A stretch of DNA of 64,000 nucleotides from positions 14,202,032-14,266,031 of the forward strand of contig NC_086256.1 in the NCBI RefSeq assembly GCF_021018805.1, read 5' to 3'. Shown in pieces: positions 14,601-26,090 of this stretch; position 1 is the first letter of the stretch, and each line of letters opens with the position of its first letter. Both the position numbers and the translations under genes were made by a program. A model generated the notes under the pieces. It was not told the DNA's origin, did no database searches, and saw only the letters and a program-made list of their open reading frames with translations. The DNA comes from Prinia subflava (taxonomy: Eukaryota; Chordata; Aves; Passeriformes; Cisticolidae).

Positions 14601-17600
14601 GCTTTGCTGTGCACAATTACTATTTTCTGTAATGTCATATCCATCTGCTTCACCCACCCAACCATGCAGTTCAAAGACACAAACCAGAACACCAAATCCC
14701 ATGTCTTCTAGCTGTCCATCTCAAAATAAATAAAATAAAGCCTTTCCTTTATCTTAGGAGTCATCTAGATTGGCTCTTCCCACAACGCACCCTCTAAAGA
14801 CAGACAAAAGAAAGGCAGCAGTAGTCACAATGTTCACCTGAAAGCATGCTTTTTGAACTCTCACATGTGATATAAAAGTCTCAGGAATGCCACAGATTTC
14901 ACAATTTAAATCTCCTTAAAGGATATGACTACATTTATACAACACACACATTTTATGAAGAGACCTTTTTCTGATGCCTGGCTCATTCTTGAGGATATAA
15001 AGCTATTATTTCTCTATTGTCTTGTATCTGGAATTCACCTCAGCCTTAGTGCCTACAAAAGAAGGAAAGTGAAACAAAGCAAGCAAGGAAGAAAAAAAAA
15101 AAGCCAAAATGGTTTATTGCAGAAACAGTAGCAATATGTAGAGTTCAAAGAAAGATTGAGAAAACTTTCATTTAAAATGCCAGGAATGAGAGTCTTAGGT
15201 CTTGTCCAGCACATTTGATCTGCTGGTGGCTCTGCTGTAGCTTACAGGAAAGGACAGGGGAGCAGCAAGCCCTCACGAGTGGATGATTGATATTGAGTTT
15301 TGGCAATTCACAGCCCTGCAACTCCCAGATGCTGCTGGGCACAGCTGCAGTGGCAACGCTGCTTTAATCCAGGTGCCAGAGCTTGTATGCCAAGGCCAGT
15401 GAAAATGAAAGTTGGTTTAAACCCCCTTTTTATTCACTCAGTGTTAATCATTTCTGGGATTATCATCATTCCCAATGCAAGAGACATTTCATATTCCAGA
15501 GTCTTTCATCTCATGACTTCCAAATGTATTAATATATTTCTTATATGTTTTAAATACAAAAATATTTACAGAATTTTCATCCTAGATTTATTCACTTTTC
15601 TCTGAAAACTGTTCTTTAAAATACCATCCCTAAACCAGGGTGAATGCCTCTACACTCCTGAGTATCATATTCCCCATTTTGAGGCCTCCAGCCGTCACTA
15701 CAAAGCTGCAATTCAGGAGAGCTGTCAAGGACACATTTTTTTAAAGCATGCATAGGTATATTCAGGCCCACAGGTCTCCAAAGTAAGACCTAAACCAAAG
15801 TTCAGGTTCATGCAAGATGACCAGTTTTCAAATTTTGGTATTGGGATTGTGGTATTAAGAACTACCCGCGTAAAATTCTGGTTTGGATTCATCTCCAAGA
15901 GACAAAAATTCAGCCACAACACAAACTTCAGGACACCCCATCTACACTGATTTAGTCAAACACCAAAGTGAAATCCAAGAATGGAACAGAAAAACAGAAA
16001 CTTAGCAGAAGTTGATAGCTACAGCTATAAACTTCTAGCTTCAGCTTTAACACAGTTATAAACACACAATCACACCTACCTGATTAATAACATAAAAAAT
16101 GCTATCATAAGCATCCTGTTGTGTATATATACTGCAGCTGTAGTCATCTTCATCAGTTCCAGAATAGCCTTTCAGGAATAGATGTTTAAAAGCAACAATG
16201 TTTTCCTCTTTGAATGAGACCACCAGTTGGTTACTCAAACCAAAAAAAACAAGCTGACAAGAGAAATAAAATAAAAGAAATGGGTTTGAATTTTGAACAG
16301 TGGTCAAGAAGCAGCTTTTTGGAAAGAGATATTACAATACATACAAACCAGACAGCAATCTATTCCTGTAACTCTGCTGCAGCAAGAGCTGAGCCTGTTA
16401 ACTAATGGCACAAGATTGCCAAAGCCAAGGTTATCACATGCAGGGCAAGTGAAACAAATCTAAGCACAGCAACTGAACAGACAGCTACATCACTTGCACC
16501 TTTCACATATCACGGACCAACAACTCCAACTGGGATCTGCAAAAACCTTTGTGGAGGATGCAAATGGCACACAATCTAACATAACAGCACAACCTGCTAC
16601 CCCTGAAATGGTCTGCTTTGCTATGGACAAATTCCTGCACCTTTCCTATCTCTGGCAAGGCACAGGATTAGAGCAAACCTATGTGGGACCCTACAGCAAT
16701 AAAAAGCATCACCTGCCTGACCCAGGTGCTGCTTAAGGAAGCTCCAACAAGAAGGAACAGCAAACAGCAGAGTTACTACTGAAGACTTGTGTTCCCCTGC
16801 CGTATGGATGTTCCCATTTCCACCACCAAGGAAAACAAACAGAGCCTAGAAACTGCTTGTTTTTTCAGCAAGAACTTCTTCATAGGCACAGTAAAAGAGG
16901 TTATCCCAGCTACTGTGCCTATGAAGCATACTGGAAGCCATACTGAACATACTGGAAGCCCCAGCTATGTGCCTGACATCTGAGCAAAACCAAGGGCTGA
17001 CAAGAAAAGTCTCAAGCAGCTGTCCAGAAAATCTTGTGGCCTTTGAAAGCCAAGCAGCAGAGCACCCCTTCTGCTCACAAAGGATAGTGGGAGACTGGGG
17101 CAGCAGACGGAAAAATCACCCCCAAAAATTGAAGTCAGTAAGGTTAGGCCAGATGGCAGTACTGAACTTTTTCAGAGACATGTGAACTTGTACTTTGTAT
17201 CATTCACATGCAAAGTTTACTGCCCTGTTTTTGAGGAAGAGGAACAACCCACACATGAGGTGCAGCTGCCAGTAAAGAGAGCCAGGGCACCCCTTCCTTT
17301 CAGCTTGCACTGTGCTCACACCGCCCACCCACACTTCAATACAATCCCTGTTCCATCAGCTCTATCTCTACAGGTCACAGTTGTGCCAGCACTAGTGTAA
17401 TTCACTTATTTTAATTAGCTTTGCCTAGACAGACCAACCAGTGCATCCCACCCCTGCCTGCAGAGAGATTTGGGCACAGCACAGCACCAGCAGAGCCAGA
17501 CCCCAGAGCCTGCCACACTCAATAAAACACCAGCACACACGACCTGGGGTTGTGCTTCATTTCTTTCATAGCAGGCAACTCAAACACAAACCAGGGACCC

Positions 17601-20600
17601 CACAACTCAGCATGGATATTTAGCTGTTCTTGCGAACTGTCAGATGTCAGCCTTGCATTTCAAAGAAAAAGTAATTTCTACCTATATGTGTGTCCCATTT
17701 TGCTTCCCTCCACATGCAGTCACTATTAGAAGACTGTAAAATAACCAACTGCACCGTGGTACCAGTGCAGTTTACAAACACCCTCTTCTTTGCCTCCACA
17801 TAGTATCTCAAACAGTACACAACTTGTCAAATGCATTATTTGATGACAGAAGCAAGAGGCACATCCAATTCCTGCAGCCCAGCCATCCCATCATCATCAG
17901 AAACCATAGCATCTTCACACTGAACGTGGACACTTTGATTTTCAGATTAGATATTGGAAATATCACTTTTGAAATAGTCCAGTGAAACTGTAATCTAAGA
18001 ATGTAACAAAAAGAAATATGGTGAGAACAAGCCTGAAAACAGTGCTGAATTTAGCGGGAAGAGTAATTTGCTTTAAAGTATTATGTCAAAATTGGCAAAA
18101 TATCTGGTCAAACACTGCCCTGAAAATCTCCAGGCTTTTGTAGTTTATGTATTCTTCCCTCTTGAAACAGCTTTCACAGTATTTTTTTTCATGGACTTCT
18201 GAAGTGGGAAGTTCAAGGCAGTAACAAATACCCAGGGATGGTAAAAGCCCAGAAGCACAGGCCTGCTTCTCCTGCACATCGTCACTGCTCTAAGAGTAAA
18301 AACAGAGGATTACCTGTGTCGTAACCATAAGTATCTTCAAGATCTGCAAAGCCAATTTCCATGGTATCTGACGTCTTGCTCTGTATTTTTCACATGGGTT
18401 CATGAAGTAAAACTTCAAATCCTCTTTCAAAGCCTTCTCTTTTAGATCTAAATCTGACTGAGTCATCATATTTCTGCCACAAATAACATATTAATTAGAA
18501 ACCAATAGGATGCTTTAGCAGACAATTTCCTCTTTGTACTGTCCCCTCAGATCACCACATGACATAAAAGGTCCAAAATAGTTTTTGGGTTATTTTATGG
18601 AAATGCAAAAATATTTCCCTGTGATCACATTATTAAAAATCATTCAAACACATCTGATTATTAAAACACAGCATTTAGAGAAATAATTAACAGGCATTAA
18701 ATACTAGGATCTCTAACAGAAAGAAATGCTATTACACCCTTAAAAATCCATTTGAAACAAAGAGGCACCACTGTTAACATATTTGTCTGAATAACCCACA
18801 TTCTAGCAGAAGAAAAAGGTGTCTTAAAGATTAAACCAGAGCAGGCTTTACACACATTTCTGTTATAAACATGCAGCTTCAAGGGCTAAATCCATAGGCA
18901 TTTATTTATTGAAATACCTGGGCATGTAAAACTCAGGGGACCAAGCACAGAAGACTATTGTTTTAAGTGTTTTAGATCACCTTAGGTTTCTCATTCTCAA
19001 TTGAATGGGACATTGAAAAAACTTCCCCCATCTCCTAATCATTTTAACCTGTTTTCCAGTAATATAAGTTTTTGGAATTTTCCTACTTCACACACAGAAC
19101 CAAACTTGTCTTTTTTTCTCTCTCTTTTTACATAGACAAGACAAGACAATTTATGACAAGAGGGTCATATCTGACACTGGCTGACTATCAGTTACATTTA
19201 CCATTCAGAATGTTATTCCCAATGTTCTGAATTTTATAAAGGATAACATTTTGTCTGAGGCTCAAAACCGAAAGCATCAATTCCAAGTTTTCAGATACTT
19301 GGAATACTTCCTCATTTTTTACTTTTTGTGTCCTCACCTGTCTGATGTGCACAGATACTTAAGCTCAAACTGTAGCTCACAAAGCACATTTGATTTACTT
19401 GAACCAGCTGTCCCACAAGAAGAGAAATTCCAGTTAAAGGAGCACAGTAAAGCTGGCACTGTGCTGTTTCCTCAGAAGAGGAAGTGAAGACAACCAAAAA
19501 ATCCATTTTAATGTTAACAGCTCAAAAGTTATCTTTCCTACACAGCCTTAAATCAATCTTCCACGAAGATGATGAGAGGCAGGATGGGTTTTGGTTTTTG
19601 AAGCAGAAAAACATGGGAAGTTCTCAAGAAAAGGAAACTGCAGGCAGCATCCCTATTTAAAGTTATAATAAAAACATACTGGACTAGCTTTAGTAGCATC
19701 TAAGATACAAAAACTTTGAAAGACGTAAACATGCCTGACAGAAGAGCATGTGACAATTACAGCTGTGAGCATTGATTAAGAAACAGGTCCATGCATTCTT
19801 CAATCCTGCACTGACACCCAAAGACATCCCTGCTCCTGTACCAGCTTCTCTCCAACAGGCAGAAGCATTTGTGTGGGTACACAGTGAACAAGAGCTAACC
19901 CAAAGTGAAAGTGATAGGGGGAGGTGGGAAAGAAAGAAGAAACAGAACAGTGTAAAGCTAAATCTGATCAAATTTTAAAGCATAAAGGTATGACATAAGA
20001 AGCACTCCAAGACTTCAGCAAAATCCTCCCCTAAGCTTCCAGTAAAAGCATATCAGCAGCAAATCTTTGAAAACAGACAAAAACCAAAAACACCAACCAA
20101 ATAAAAAACCCCAAACAAAACCCAAAAAAGGCCAAAAATCCACAAATCAAGCAAAATCAAACAGCAAACTTTATAATAAACATTATGTTTTTGATATTCA
20201 AATACATACCATAAAAACATAATGGTTTACTCCAAAGATGTGTATCAAGACCTTACAGTTATCCCAAAAACTTAATGTTGACTAACAACAGCACTTTCAC
20301 CTTTACACAAGTCTCATTTGTGGCTAGGGATTATTTTCATTGATGTCTTTCGCTCCCTTTATTAATAAACTGTAGAAATTATGAGCAGAAAATTTGTCAA
20401 AGCAACATATTTCAGCTTAAGTGAGAGATCCAAGATTCAAGCCAGTATCACTGTTGGACTTTGTCTTCAAATAAAAAACAGGCATTCTCTGGTGTAGTAT
20501 TTAAGAAAGAATTCATTTCTTACACAGGTGAAACAGGTAACAAGGCAACAGGTGAAATACATCAACTCTTTTTCAATTCATTCATTTCTAGGACAGATTA

Positions 20601-21892
20601 AAAATTACATCCAAATAAACCACACTAAATCAGCAGAACTAGAACCTTCAAGCAAAGCATTGAAGAAGTTTTAAAAGCCCCAAGAGATCACCAGTAACTT
20701 ACCATACTTAAAACAAACTATCTAGTTCCACCACATGGTCATTAGCCTAAAAACCTAAACCTAATTAAAACAAAGTACCCAGCTCAAGACAGAGCAATGA
20801 AGCAATTAAGTTCTGACACACCAGTGTAATTAACAGCGCTCAAGGGGTTTCCATAGTGTGTTTTGTGAAGCCTGACACAAGCAAATTTTTTTTTGTGAAT
20901 GAAGACTAACTGTACAATGCATGCTTAGGTGCACATCCAAGTGTCATGTGTCCCAGAGATTACAACTGTTAGTAACTCAATTCTATCAGCTGCATTACTG
21001 TAACAAACACTTTATTGCTGTAGCTGGTAGGACAGTCTGGGTTTCCGCTATTTTGTAGCAAGGCATTTTAGAGCTCAACATTCCACCCAAGAAAGAGGAT
21101 TCAACAGTCAGGACTACAATTTACAGCTACCTACTTAGGAAATGCACTTGTAGGAGTCAGCTCTTCGCCCAGCAGAAAAAGCACCGCGGAATCAAGTGGC
21201 TAAAGTGAGCTTCGTAAGAGAGCACAGTCACTTTCTTTATCAACTCACTACTGTAGCGACACCTAACAGTGTCCAGAGCTCCGTATCAGCAACATTCACC
21301 TACTTGAGCTCTGTATCTGGAAAAGGTCTTAACGAGAACGATGGAGTACTAAGGGGGCAAGGAGGAAAAAAGTGATAAAAACCCTCTCATTGAGTTGAGT
21401 TCTACATACCAGGCTGGGCAACCCCAGCTTCACCGCCCCGATCTCTACTGAGAGCAGCACTCTGCCAGAGGACGGCATCGCCTCGGGCTTCTCAGAAGCG
21501 AGGGGAAAGCCCTCCCTGCAGGACTCCCACCGCCACCGCCCGCGGGAGGAGCGGCCGCAGCGGGCACGGGGGAGCGCTCCGCTGCCAGCCAGCCTCCCGC
21601 GGAGAGCACGACCTACCTTGTGCAGCACCGCGACACCGGAGTGCCCCGGCGCCCGTGCACGCTGCCCGCCCGTGCCCGCGGCAGCGCCCTCCCGAGCGGC
21701 TCCTGCTCCCTCCCCGTGCCCCCGGTGCTATCGCGGCCCCGGGCCCGGCCCGGCCCGCCCCGCGCCGCTGCCGCAGGAGCGCCCTGACCCCGCTGCCCGC
21801 CGGGCGGGCTGACCCCGGCTCAGCCCGGCGCGGTTCCCTCACCCGCTGGCGGCGGCCCGCCCGCCGGGGAGGGACTTGAGGGGGATCTCCAT
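2303..21892 (-). CDS. MCOLN2: MCOLN2, mucolipin-2 (TRPML2) endolysosomal cation channel, 13 coding exons
   Basis: Six-transmembrane cation channel of recycling endosomes and lysosomes, gated by PI(3,5)P2 (family knowledge). Coding exons on the minus strand: 21843-21892, 18314-18473, 16080-16253, 12430-12574, 11793-11880, 11566-11662, 11010-11109, 9427-9542, 8148-8297, 6673-6774, 6428-6550, 3738-3944, 2303-2611. All junctions are GT-AG and frames join without a break to give 606 codons (human is about 566). Seen: basic N-terminal stretch before S1 (residues about 37-70), luminal loop with DEDDY, luminal cysteines 152, 178, 232 and 263, pore filter NGDD at 451-454, and a CCCRR cluster at 539-543. 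MCOLN2 rather than MCOLN3 is chosen from the [11 protein letters not shown] loop, glutamine instead of the third acid-sensing histidine, and gene order MCOLN2-MCOLN3-DNAI3. Odd: residues 544-606 do not resemble the known tail. Confidence 0.95.
3738..3944 (-). CDS. MCOLN2: MCOLN2 coding exon 12: pore and S6
   Basis: 207 nt, phase 0 on both sides, CTAG acceptor and GTAAAG donor. Encodes [18 protein letters not shown] (pore helix and selectivity filter, NGDD at 451-454), then S6 [20 protein letters not shown]. Confidence 0.96.
6354..6379. repeat. Short CA microsatellite near MCOLN2 exon 11
   Basis: ACACACACACGCACACA within the intron about 50 bases after (in gene sense) exon 6428-6550. Confidence 0.7.
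6428..6550 (-). CDS. MCOLN2: MCOLN2 coding exon 11: S4-S5 linker and S5
   Basis: 123 nt, phase 0 on both sides, GTAG acceptor and GTACCT donor. Encodes [16 protein letters not shown] and [16 protein letters not shown], the fifth helix. Only 122 bases of intron separate it from exon 10. Confidence 0.95.
6673..6774 (-). CDS. MCOLN2: MCOLN2 coding exon 10: S4
   Basis: 102 nt, phase 0 on both sides. Encodes [20 protein letters not shown] followed by [14 protein letters not shown], the fourth helix and the S4-S5 linker start. Confidence 0.95.
7547..7636. repeat. A/C-rich low-complexity tract
   Basis: AAAC/AAAAAC units over about 90 bases in a MCOLN2 intron. Confidence 0.75.
8148..8297 (-). CDS. 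MCOLN2: MCOLN2 coding exon 9: S2-S3
   Basis: 150 nt, phase 0 on both sides. Encodes [13 protein letters not shown], then the third membrane helix [19 protein letters not shown], ending KMEIKAK. Confidence 0.95.
9427..9542 (-). CDS. MCOLN2: MCOLN2 coding exon 8: S2 helix
   Basis: 116 nt, phase 1 in and phase 0 out. Encodes [15 protein letters not shown] and [17 protein letters not shown], the second membrane helix. The site matching His283 of MCOLN3 is glutamine here. Confidence 0.95.
11010..11109 (-). CDS. MCOLN2: MCOLN2 coding exon 7: luminal domain
   Basis: 100 nt, phase 0 in and phase 1 out. Encodes [16 protein letters not shown] and [11 protein letters not shown], with cysteine 263 and histidines matching positions 252 and 273 of MCOLN3. 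Confidence 0.95.
11566..11662 (-). CDS. MCOLN2: MCOLN2 coding exon 6: luminal domain
   Basis: 97 nt, phase 2 in and phase 0 out, same length and phases as the MCOLN3 counterpart. Encodes [12 protein letters not shown] and [12 protein letters not shown] with cysteine 232. Confidence 0.95.
11793..11880 (-). CDS. MCOLN2: MCOLN2 coding exon 5: luminal domain
   Basis: 88 nt, phase 1 in and phase 2 out, TTCCAG acceptor and GTAAAG donor. Encodes [10 protein letters not shown] with luminal cysteine 178 and an NSS sequon before FFNLEFY. Confidence 0.9.
12430..12574 (-). CDS. MCOLN2: MCOLN2 coding exon 4: luminal domain
   Basis: 145 nt, phase 0 in and phase 1 out. Encodes predicted N-glycosylation sites NIS (134) and NDT, plus luminal cysteine 152 in [10 protein letters not shown]. 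Confidence 0.92.
12575..16079 (-). other. MCOLN2: MCOLN2 intron 3
   Basis: 3.5 kb, the largest MCOLN2 intron. I find no additional exon or RNA gene in it. Confidence 0.6.
16080..16253 (-). CDS. MCOLN2: MCOLN2 coding exon 3: start of luminal domain
   Basis: 174 nt, phase 0 on both sides, CAG acceptor and GTAGGT donor. Encodes [14 protein letters not shown] and the acidic luminal-pore loop SGTDEDDYS that marks mucolipins. Confidence 0.95.
18314..18473 (-). CDS. MCOLN2: MCOLN2 coding exon 2: basic N-terminus and S1
   Basis: 160 nt, phase 2 in and phase 0 out, TGGCAG acceptor and GTAATC donor. Encodes [18 protein letters not shown] followed by the first membrane helix. The Arg/Lys-rich stretch corresponds to the PI(3,5)P2-binding region of TRPML channels. 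Confidence 0.93.
18474..21842 (-). other. MCOLN2: MCOLN2 intron 1
   Basis: 3.4 kb between the GC-rich first exon and exon 2. AT-rich with an A/C tract at 20.1 kb; no nested gene seen. Confidence 0.6.
20076..20157. repeat. A/C-rich low-complexity tract
   Basis: AAAACC/AAACC-type units over about 80 bases in MCOLN2 intron 1. Confidence 0.7.
21843..21892 (-). CDS. MCOLN2: MCOLN2 coding exon 1 (start codon)
   Basis: ATG at 21890-21892 opens a 16-codon GC-rich exon beginning [11 protein letters not shown] and ending in phase 2 at a GTGAGG donor. Exon 2 supplies exactly the one base needed to complete the split glycine codon, which supports this start. A downstream pair of ATGs in exon 2 (residues 19 and 20) is an alternative start. 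Confidence 0.75.
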
Positions 21893-22064
21893 GGGCCGCG
21901 GGGCTCGGCCGGGGCCCGGACAGGGCAGGACTCCGGCGGAACAGCCCGGACCCCGCACCCTGCCCCGCCGGCCGCGCCGCCTTTATGGACCCGGCGGAGG
22001 AGGGCGCCCGCCGCCCACGTGCCCGGCGCCGCCCGGTCCGGCCCGGCCCGGCCCGCTGCTGCCC

Positions 22065-22122
22065 CTGCCCCTGCCCCGCCGGCTGCGGTCCGGCTGCCCC
22101 TGCCCCGCCGGCTGCGGTCCGG
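22065..22122. repeat. 29-bp GC-rich tandem repeat, two perfect copies
   Basis: Copies at 22065-22093 and 22094-22122 are identical (unit begins CTGCCCCTGCCCC), followed by degenerate partial copies to about 22175. It lies just upstream of the presumed MCOLN2 transcription start. Confidence 0.9.
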
Positions 22123-22285
22123 CTCCCGCTGCGGCCCGGCTGCCGCTGCCCCTGCCCCGCTGCCTCCGCCCCGAGCGCGGCTCTGCTACAGGAATAAGGC
22201 TCGGTGTTGTCAGGCACATGGTGACTCTTGGGAATGTCCCATGCGGGGCTGGTGTGATGCTTGGTGATGTCCTCTGCAGGGCTGA

Positions 22286-22345
22286 GAGTTGGACTGGATC
22301 ATGCTTGTGTGTCCCCTCCAACTCTGCATAATCTCTGATTCTGTG
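22286..22345 (+). mobile_element. CR1 LINE 3' tail fragment
   Basis: GAGTTGGACTGGATCATG followed by GTCCCCTCCAACTCTG and a degraded ATTCTATG-type end (GATTCTGTG) is the typical 3' terminus of chicken-repeat-1 elements. Only the tail is recognisable. Confidence 0.8.
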
Positions 22346-25300
22346 GTGACAGGAGTTACCTGACTGCCAGCTAGTAGTTGTAGACACGAAGATAACATGC
22401 AGGAAGACTGCAGGTGAGATTGGCCACTACAGAATTGGTTGTCTTGCAGGTCAAGAGGTATTTAGTTCCTCAGAGGATGTGCTTTAATGTGGTTACTCCA
22501 AACTAGGGCATTCAAAATAGAATGTAGACTCCTAAGAGGCACCATTGCAGCAGCTGAGCTCTCTACCTGCCCACACAGTGGGCATGGGCAGCGCAGGATC
22601 CTTACATAACGCTCTCAGATGATGCTGTATTTGGTTGTGGTCACACTGTGTAAGGGAGAAGAAGGAACAAAAGCCCAGACAAACATCCATATGCAGTTTC
22701 TCAACATTAGCTGCAAGAGCATTGTGGCAGCTCTTGCATTAATGTTTTCTTAATGCTTCCTCTGGTATTAGCTACTGCTTGAGGCAGGAAGATATTCCTC
22801 ACAGGTGCAGCCACAGGTTGTGCTTTTTACAGCAGTGTCTGTGTGCTGTCCTACTTCTTGTCTCCATTGCTGTTCCCGCAACTGTCAGATAAATTATACA
22901 TTTACACATTTTAATACTGGATAGGTATGAGCACATCTGAATTTATTTCTTGCTCTTTTGCACGCACACTGCTTACCGTCCCTTAAGAATGTACTTCAAT
23001 CCAACATGGAAACTGGTACTTAGAAATAAGTAAGCCCACCACCTCTTCCTCTCAGTGTAATTTCATTATGTTAAAAGATCTGGGCTCTGCTGAAAACAAG
23101 AAGTTCTCCCTAACTGTATATGCAAAACATTGGTATTGAAATAAGCCTTGGTATGAAAACAGCTGTTGCCCAATATAGCAGTCTGCAACTTATTTTCATG
23201 AGGAAATAGTGACTATTGGTATTTTCAGGTGACTTTCCAGGGCCCAGTGAGAATCAGAACAAAGAAAATCTCTTACCCCTTCACAGCTTCTTGGTCAGGG
23301 CTGAAAGCCCTGTTTCACTTAAGGTTGCATATTTAAGCACGAGTTTATCAGATGCTTTATCTGCTTCCTTGTTCTCCCCAACTGCATTTTACAGTTCTAT
23401 CTGTGTCTGCTCGATTGTATCAGCATAGAGATACCGCTGTCTCCAGGATGCAGCTCTACGTGTGCTACCAGCATTGCTAATACTGAGATCACTAACACAC
23501 TGAAGTCACAAGGGGTTTTTTTAGAGTAAGATCATTGTCACACATCTTGGCTCTGCAAGGCCATAACCAACACATCATATGTTAGTAAGATTAAAAAGCC
23601 TCACCACACACACAACAGCAGCAGCCACAGATCTGGCAGAGCTGTGCTTCATCTCAAATGCAGCCAGCAGGCTAGAAAACACAGCACTGACTTGCTTCTT
23701 CTCAGGTGAGCAAAATACTCAGGCAGATGAAGATCTTAAACACCAAGGATCAAGCAGGTCAGAAAACTGGACAAGCAAGCAGTTAGACTGCCAGCAGTAG
23801 CACCAAGATGAACAATGTGTATGTAAGTGTCTGCTTTTTTCTTATAAAAAACAGAATGTAAGTATCAGATATATAATACAAGCACCATTTCTTATCCCAG
23901 TCAGAACTGGACATTTTGAGCAGTTGCAAGCCAGAAACCCCTCAGGGTCCTGTTCTTCTTTCCCAATGTAACAGCCTGCAGTGTAGCCAGAAACACACAA
24001 TTGCTGCCCTGCTAAATTTATAAGCAGTTGTCCCTTCTTTTCCCCTCACCCCATCCTATCCTTTTCTTTAAACATCCTCCTTCTTTTAGATAGCTCTCTC
24101 CTCTGGCTTCGGAGTCTGCTCCCTGCCCATTACTGTCTGAAGGCAACTTGTAATTCATCAACTCTTTCCTCCCCAAATCCACACAATTCCCAGCAACGCT
24201 AAATTAGAAGTTGTGGAGTCCAGCAGAAGTAACACAGACCATGGTTTTCCAAATAATTTCTGCATCTCAGTTGACTGACTTTTTAGCTGTAGCACAAGCA
24301 CAGGTCATGACTTAAAGACTCTACCAGGGATTTCACTGCTTCACTTCAGGCAACAGAAACCAAGCTTCAGTGGAAGACTTCACCACTTGTATTAGGAATA
24401 GAAAGAATCTCTATTTTCCTGCTTCGTGGTCACCCATTGTAGCATTCCATACCTTATGCTCATTCTGCAGGGTTCTATGAACATGTTCTCTCTCTACTAT
24501 TGTAAAACTCTAAAGAATTTGATACTTTAGAGCTCTGTCAAATTTTGTTGAAAGTTGCTGTCAACTTAATAAGTTAACGGTGACAAAGTACATGTTCTAC
24601 CCCATTTCTAAACAAAATCAGACCAATTCTTGCCTTCTAACTTTATTGGCAAACAAAGTATTCCATAGCTGTTTACAAAATGTACCTGTATTTTAAGTGA
24701 ATTATTAATTTTAGCTTTCTCTTAACTCTGTATGGAAAAGCCATTTAAGTCTGCCTTCTGCATTTCATCGATCTTAAAGTGCTCGCCACCCTTGCCAGAA
24801 TTCCTTACATCAATTACTGTGTACAATAGTGATGTGCACATTACATCTTGTGTGTTGTCAAAGATCCATAAGGAGTTAATTGTGTCAAGAGAAAACATGG
24901 TCACTTAATTTTTGCTTTTTGAGGCAAGACTGCCTTGCATCTTCTTGGAAAGCTTCAAAATTCTTCGGTTTTAGGTGAGTGTTGAAAGAGAAGGACCTCA
25001 GTACACAAAACCTTCAGATACTGTGCATAGTCTGTTTTTACTATGCCATGCATTTGGTTTGCCTTTGCTGAATTTGAGGACTGTTTTTAGTAAGAACAAA
25101 TACTTGAGTATTTGTTTCTATGGCAAATTCTGAAGTGCTGTTAAACATCAGCTGGAAGCAGGTCCTTGTTAGGGTCCACAGGAACTATCATCACTATAGG
25201 AAATCCAAGTTTACACACTCCACACTCCATTTCATGCCAGAAATTGCACAGCACTATTAAAAAGAAAAACTCCTATATTAGCCTGGCAATTATTTACTCT

Positions 25301-26060
25301 TAAAATGAATACTGACACACTCAATGCTTACTGCAGCTGTAAGTGTTTATTGTAGCACATTTACAATGTGTAAGCATTCAGACAGAACATGTTTAGTGTC
25401 CTCTGCATCACTATACATTGTCAAACACAGCTACAGAAACGCTGCTCACAAATGCAAGTTCTCTAAAATATGCTTCCCTTTAGTTTTCTATTCTGCTCCC
25501 AGAGTGAATAGACTATAGAAAATAAGGCATTCATTAAATAGTATCACAATCAACAAAGAATATAAACTAAGTTGTCAAAACTGAACTTTTATAAGAGCTA
25601 ATGTTTCAGCTAGCCACTTGACAGTAGCAGGTTATTAGGTTGCTAGGAAACATCCAGTTTCTAACGTGTGAAGAGATAAGACTCTCAGAGACATCTCTCC
25701 TGTGTCTTTAACTTAGTTTACACTTCAGGTTTACAGACTTGTATGCCAGAGGAAGATTGCAAATTTTTTTAAAAAAAATATTTTGAAAGGGTTTTTGTCT
25801 GGTTTTTCCTTTAAAAACATAAGATCCAAACACTGTTAAGCTGAAGACTGTAACTGACCCTGCCCAGTGCTTGATACATGAGAACGTTTCTCCACTCAGC
25901 TCATCCCTCAAACTTCAGTTCACCCTGGCATATCCCAGCCTCTCTGAGAATAGATTGCCACTTACATCCAGTGGTACTTGTGTTTAAAGAAACATTTATT
26001 TTCTCCTTTCAGCTATATTTGAATGGCTTGTGTATCAACTCACTGTAATGACTCCAGAAA
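22346..26060. other. Spacer between MCOLN3 3' end and MCOLN2 promoter
   Basis: No exon or RNA gene that I can support. The sequence is AT-rich and unique-looking. It lies upstream of MCOLN2 and downstream of MCOLN3, so enhancers are possible but nothing shows them. Confidence 0.5.
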
Positions 26061-26084
26061 TAAATTACACCAAATTTCATAGTA

Positions 26085-26090
26085 TTTATT
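26085..26090 (-). terminator. MCOLN3: Candidate poly(A) signal for MCOLN3
   Basis: AATAAA on the minus strand about 0.5 kb past the candidate terminal-exon acceptor; others at 25995-26000 and 25346-25351 could also serve. Confidence 0.4.

Larger units (their letters stand above)
21500..22200 (-). promoter_or_regulatory. MCOLN2: MCOLN2 CpG-island promoter
   Basis: Very GC- and CpG-rich block around the first coding exon. A CACGTG E-box lies at 22016-22021, about 125 bases upstream of the ATG, and a weak TATA-like CATAAAG (minus strand) near 21980-21986. It also holds a 29-base tandem repeat at 22065-22122. Long open frames on both strands here are by-products of base composition. Confidence 0.75.

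Noticed and set aside
21492..22217. Minus-strand open frame of 241 codons, plus overlapping frames on both strands
   Set aside because: Long frames caused by high GC content of the MCOLN2 island; proline/arginine/glycine/alanine-only composition, no family resemblance.
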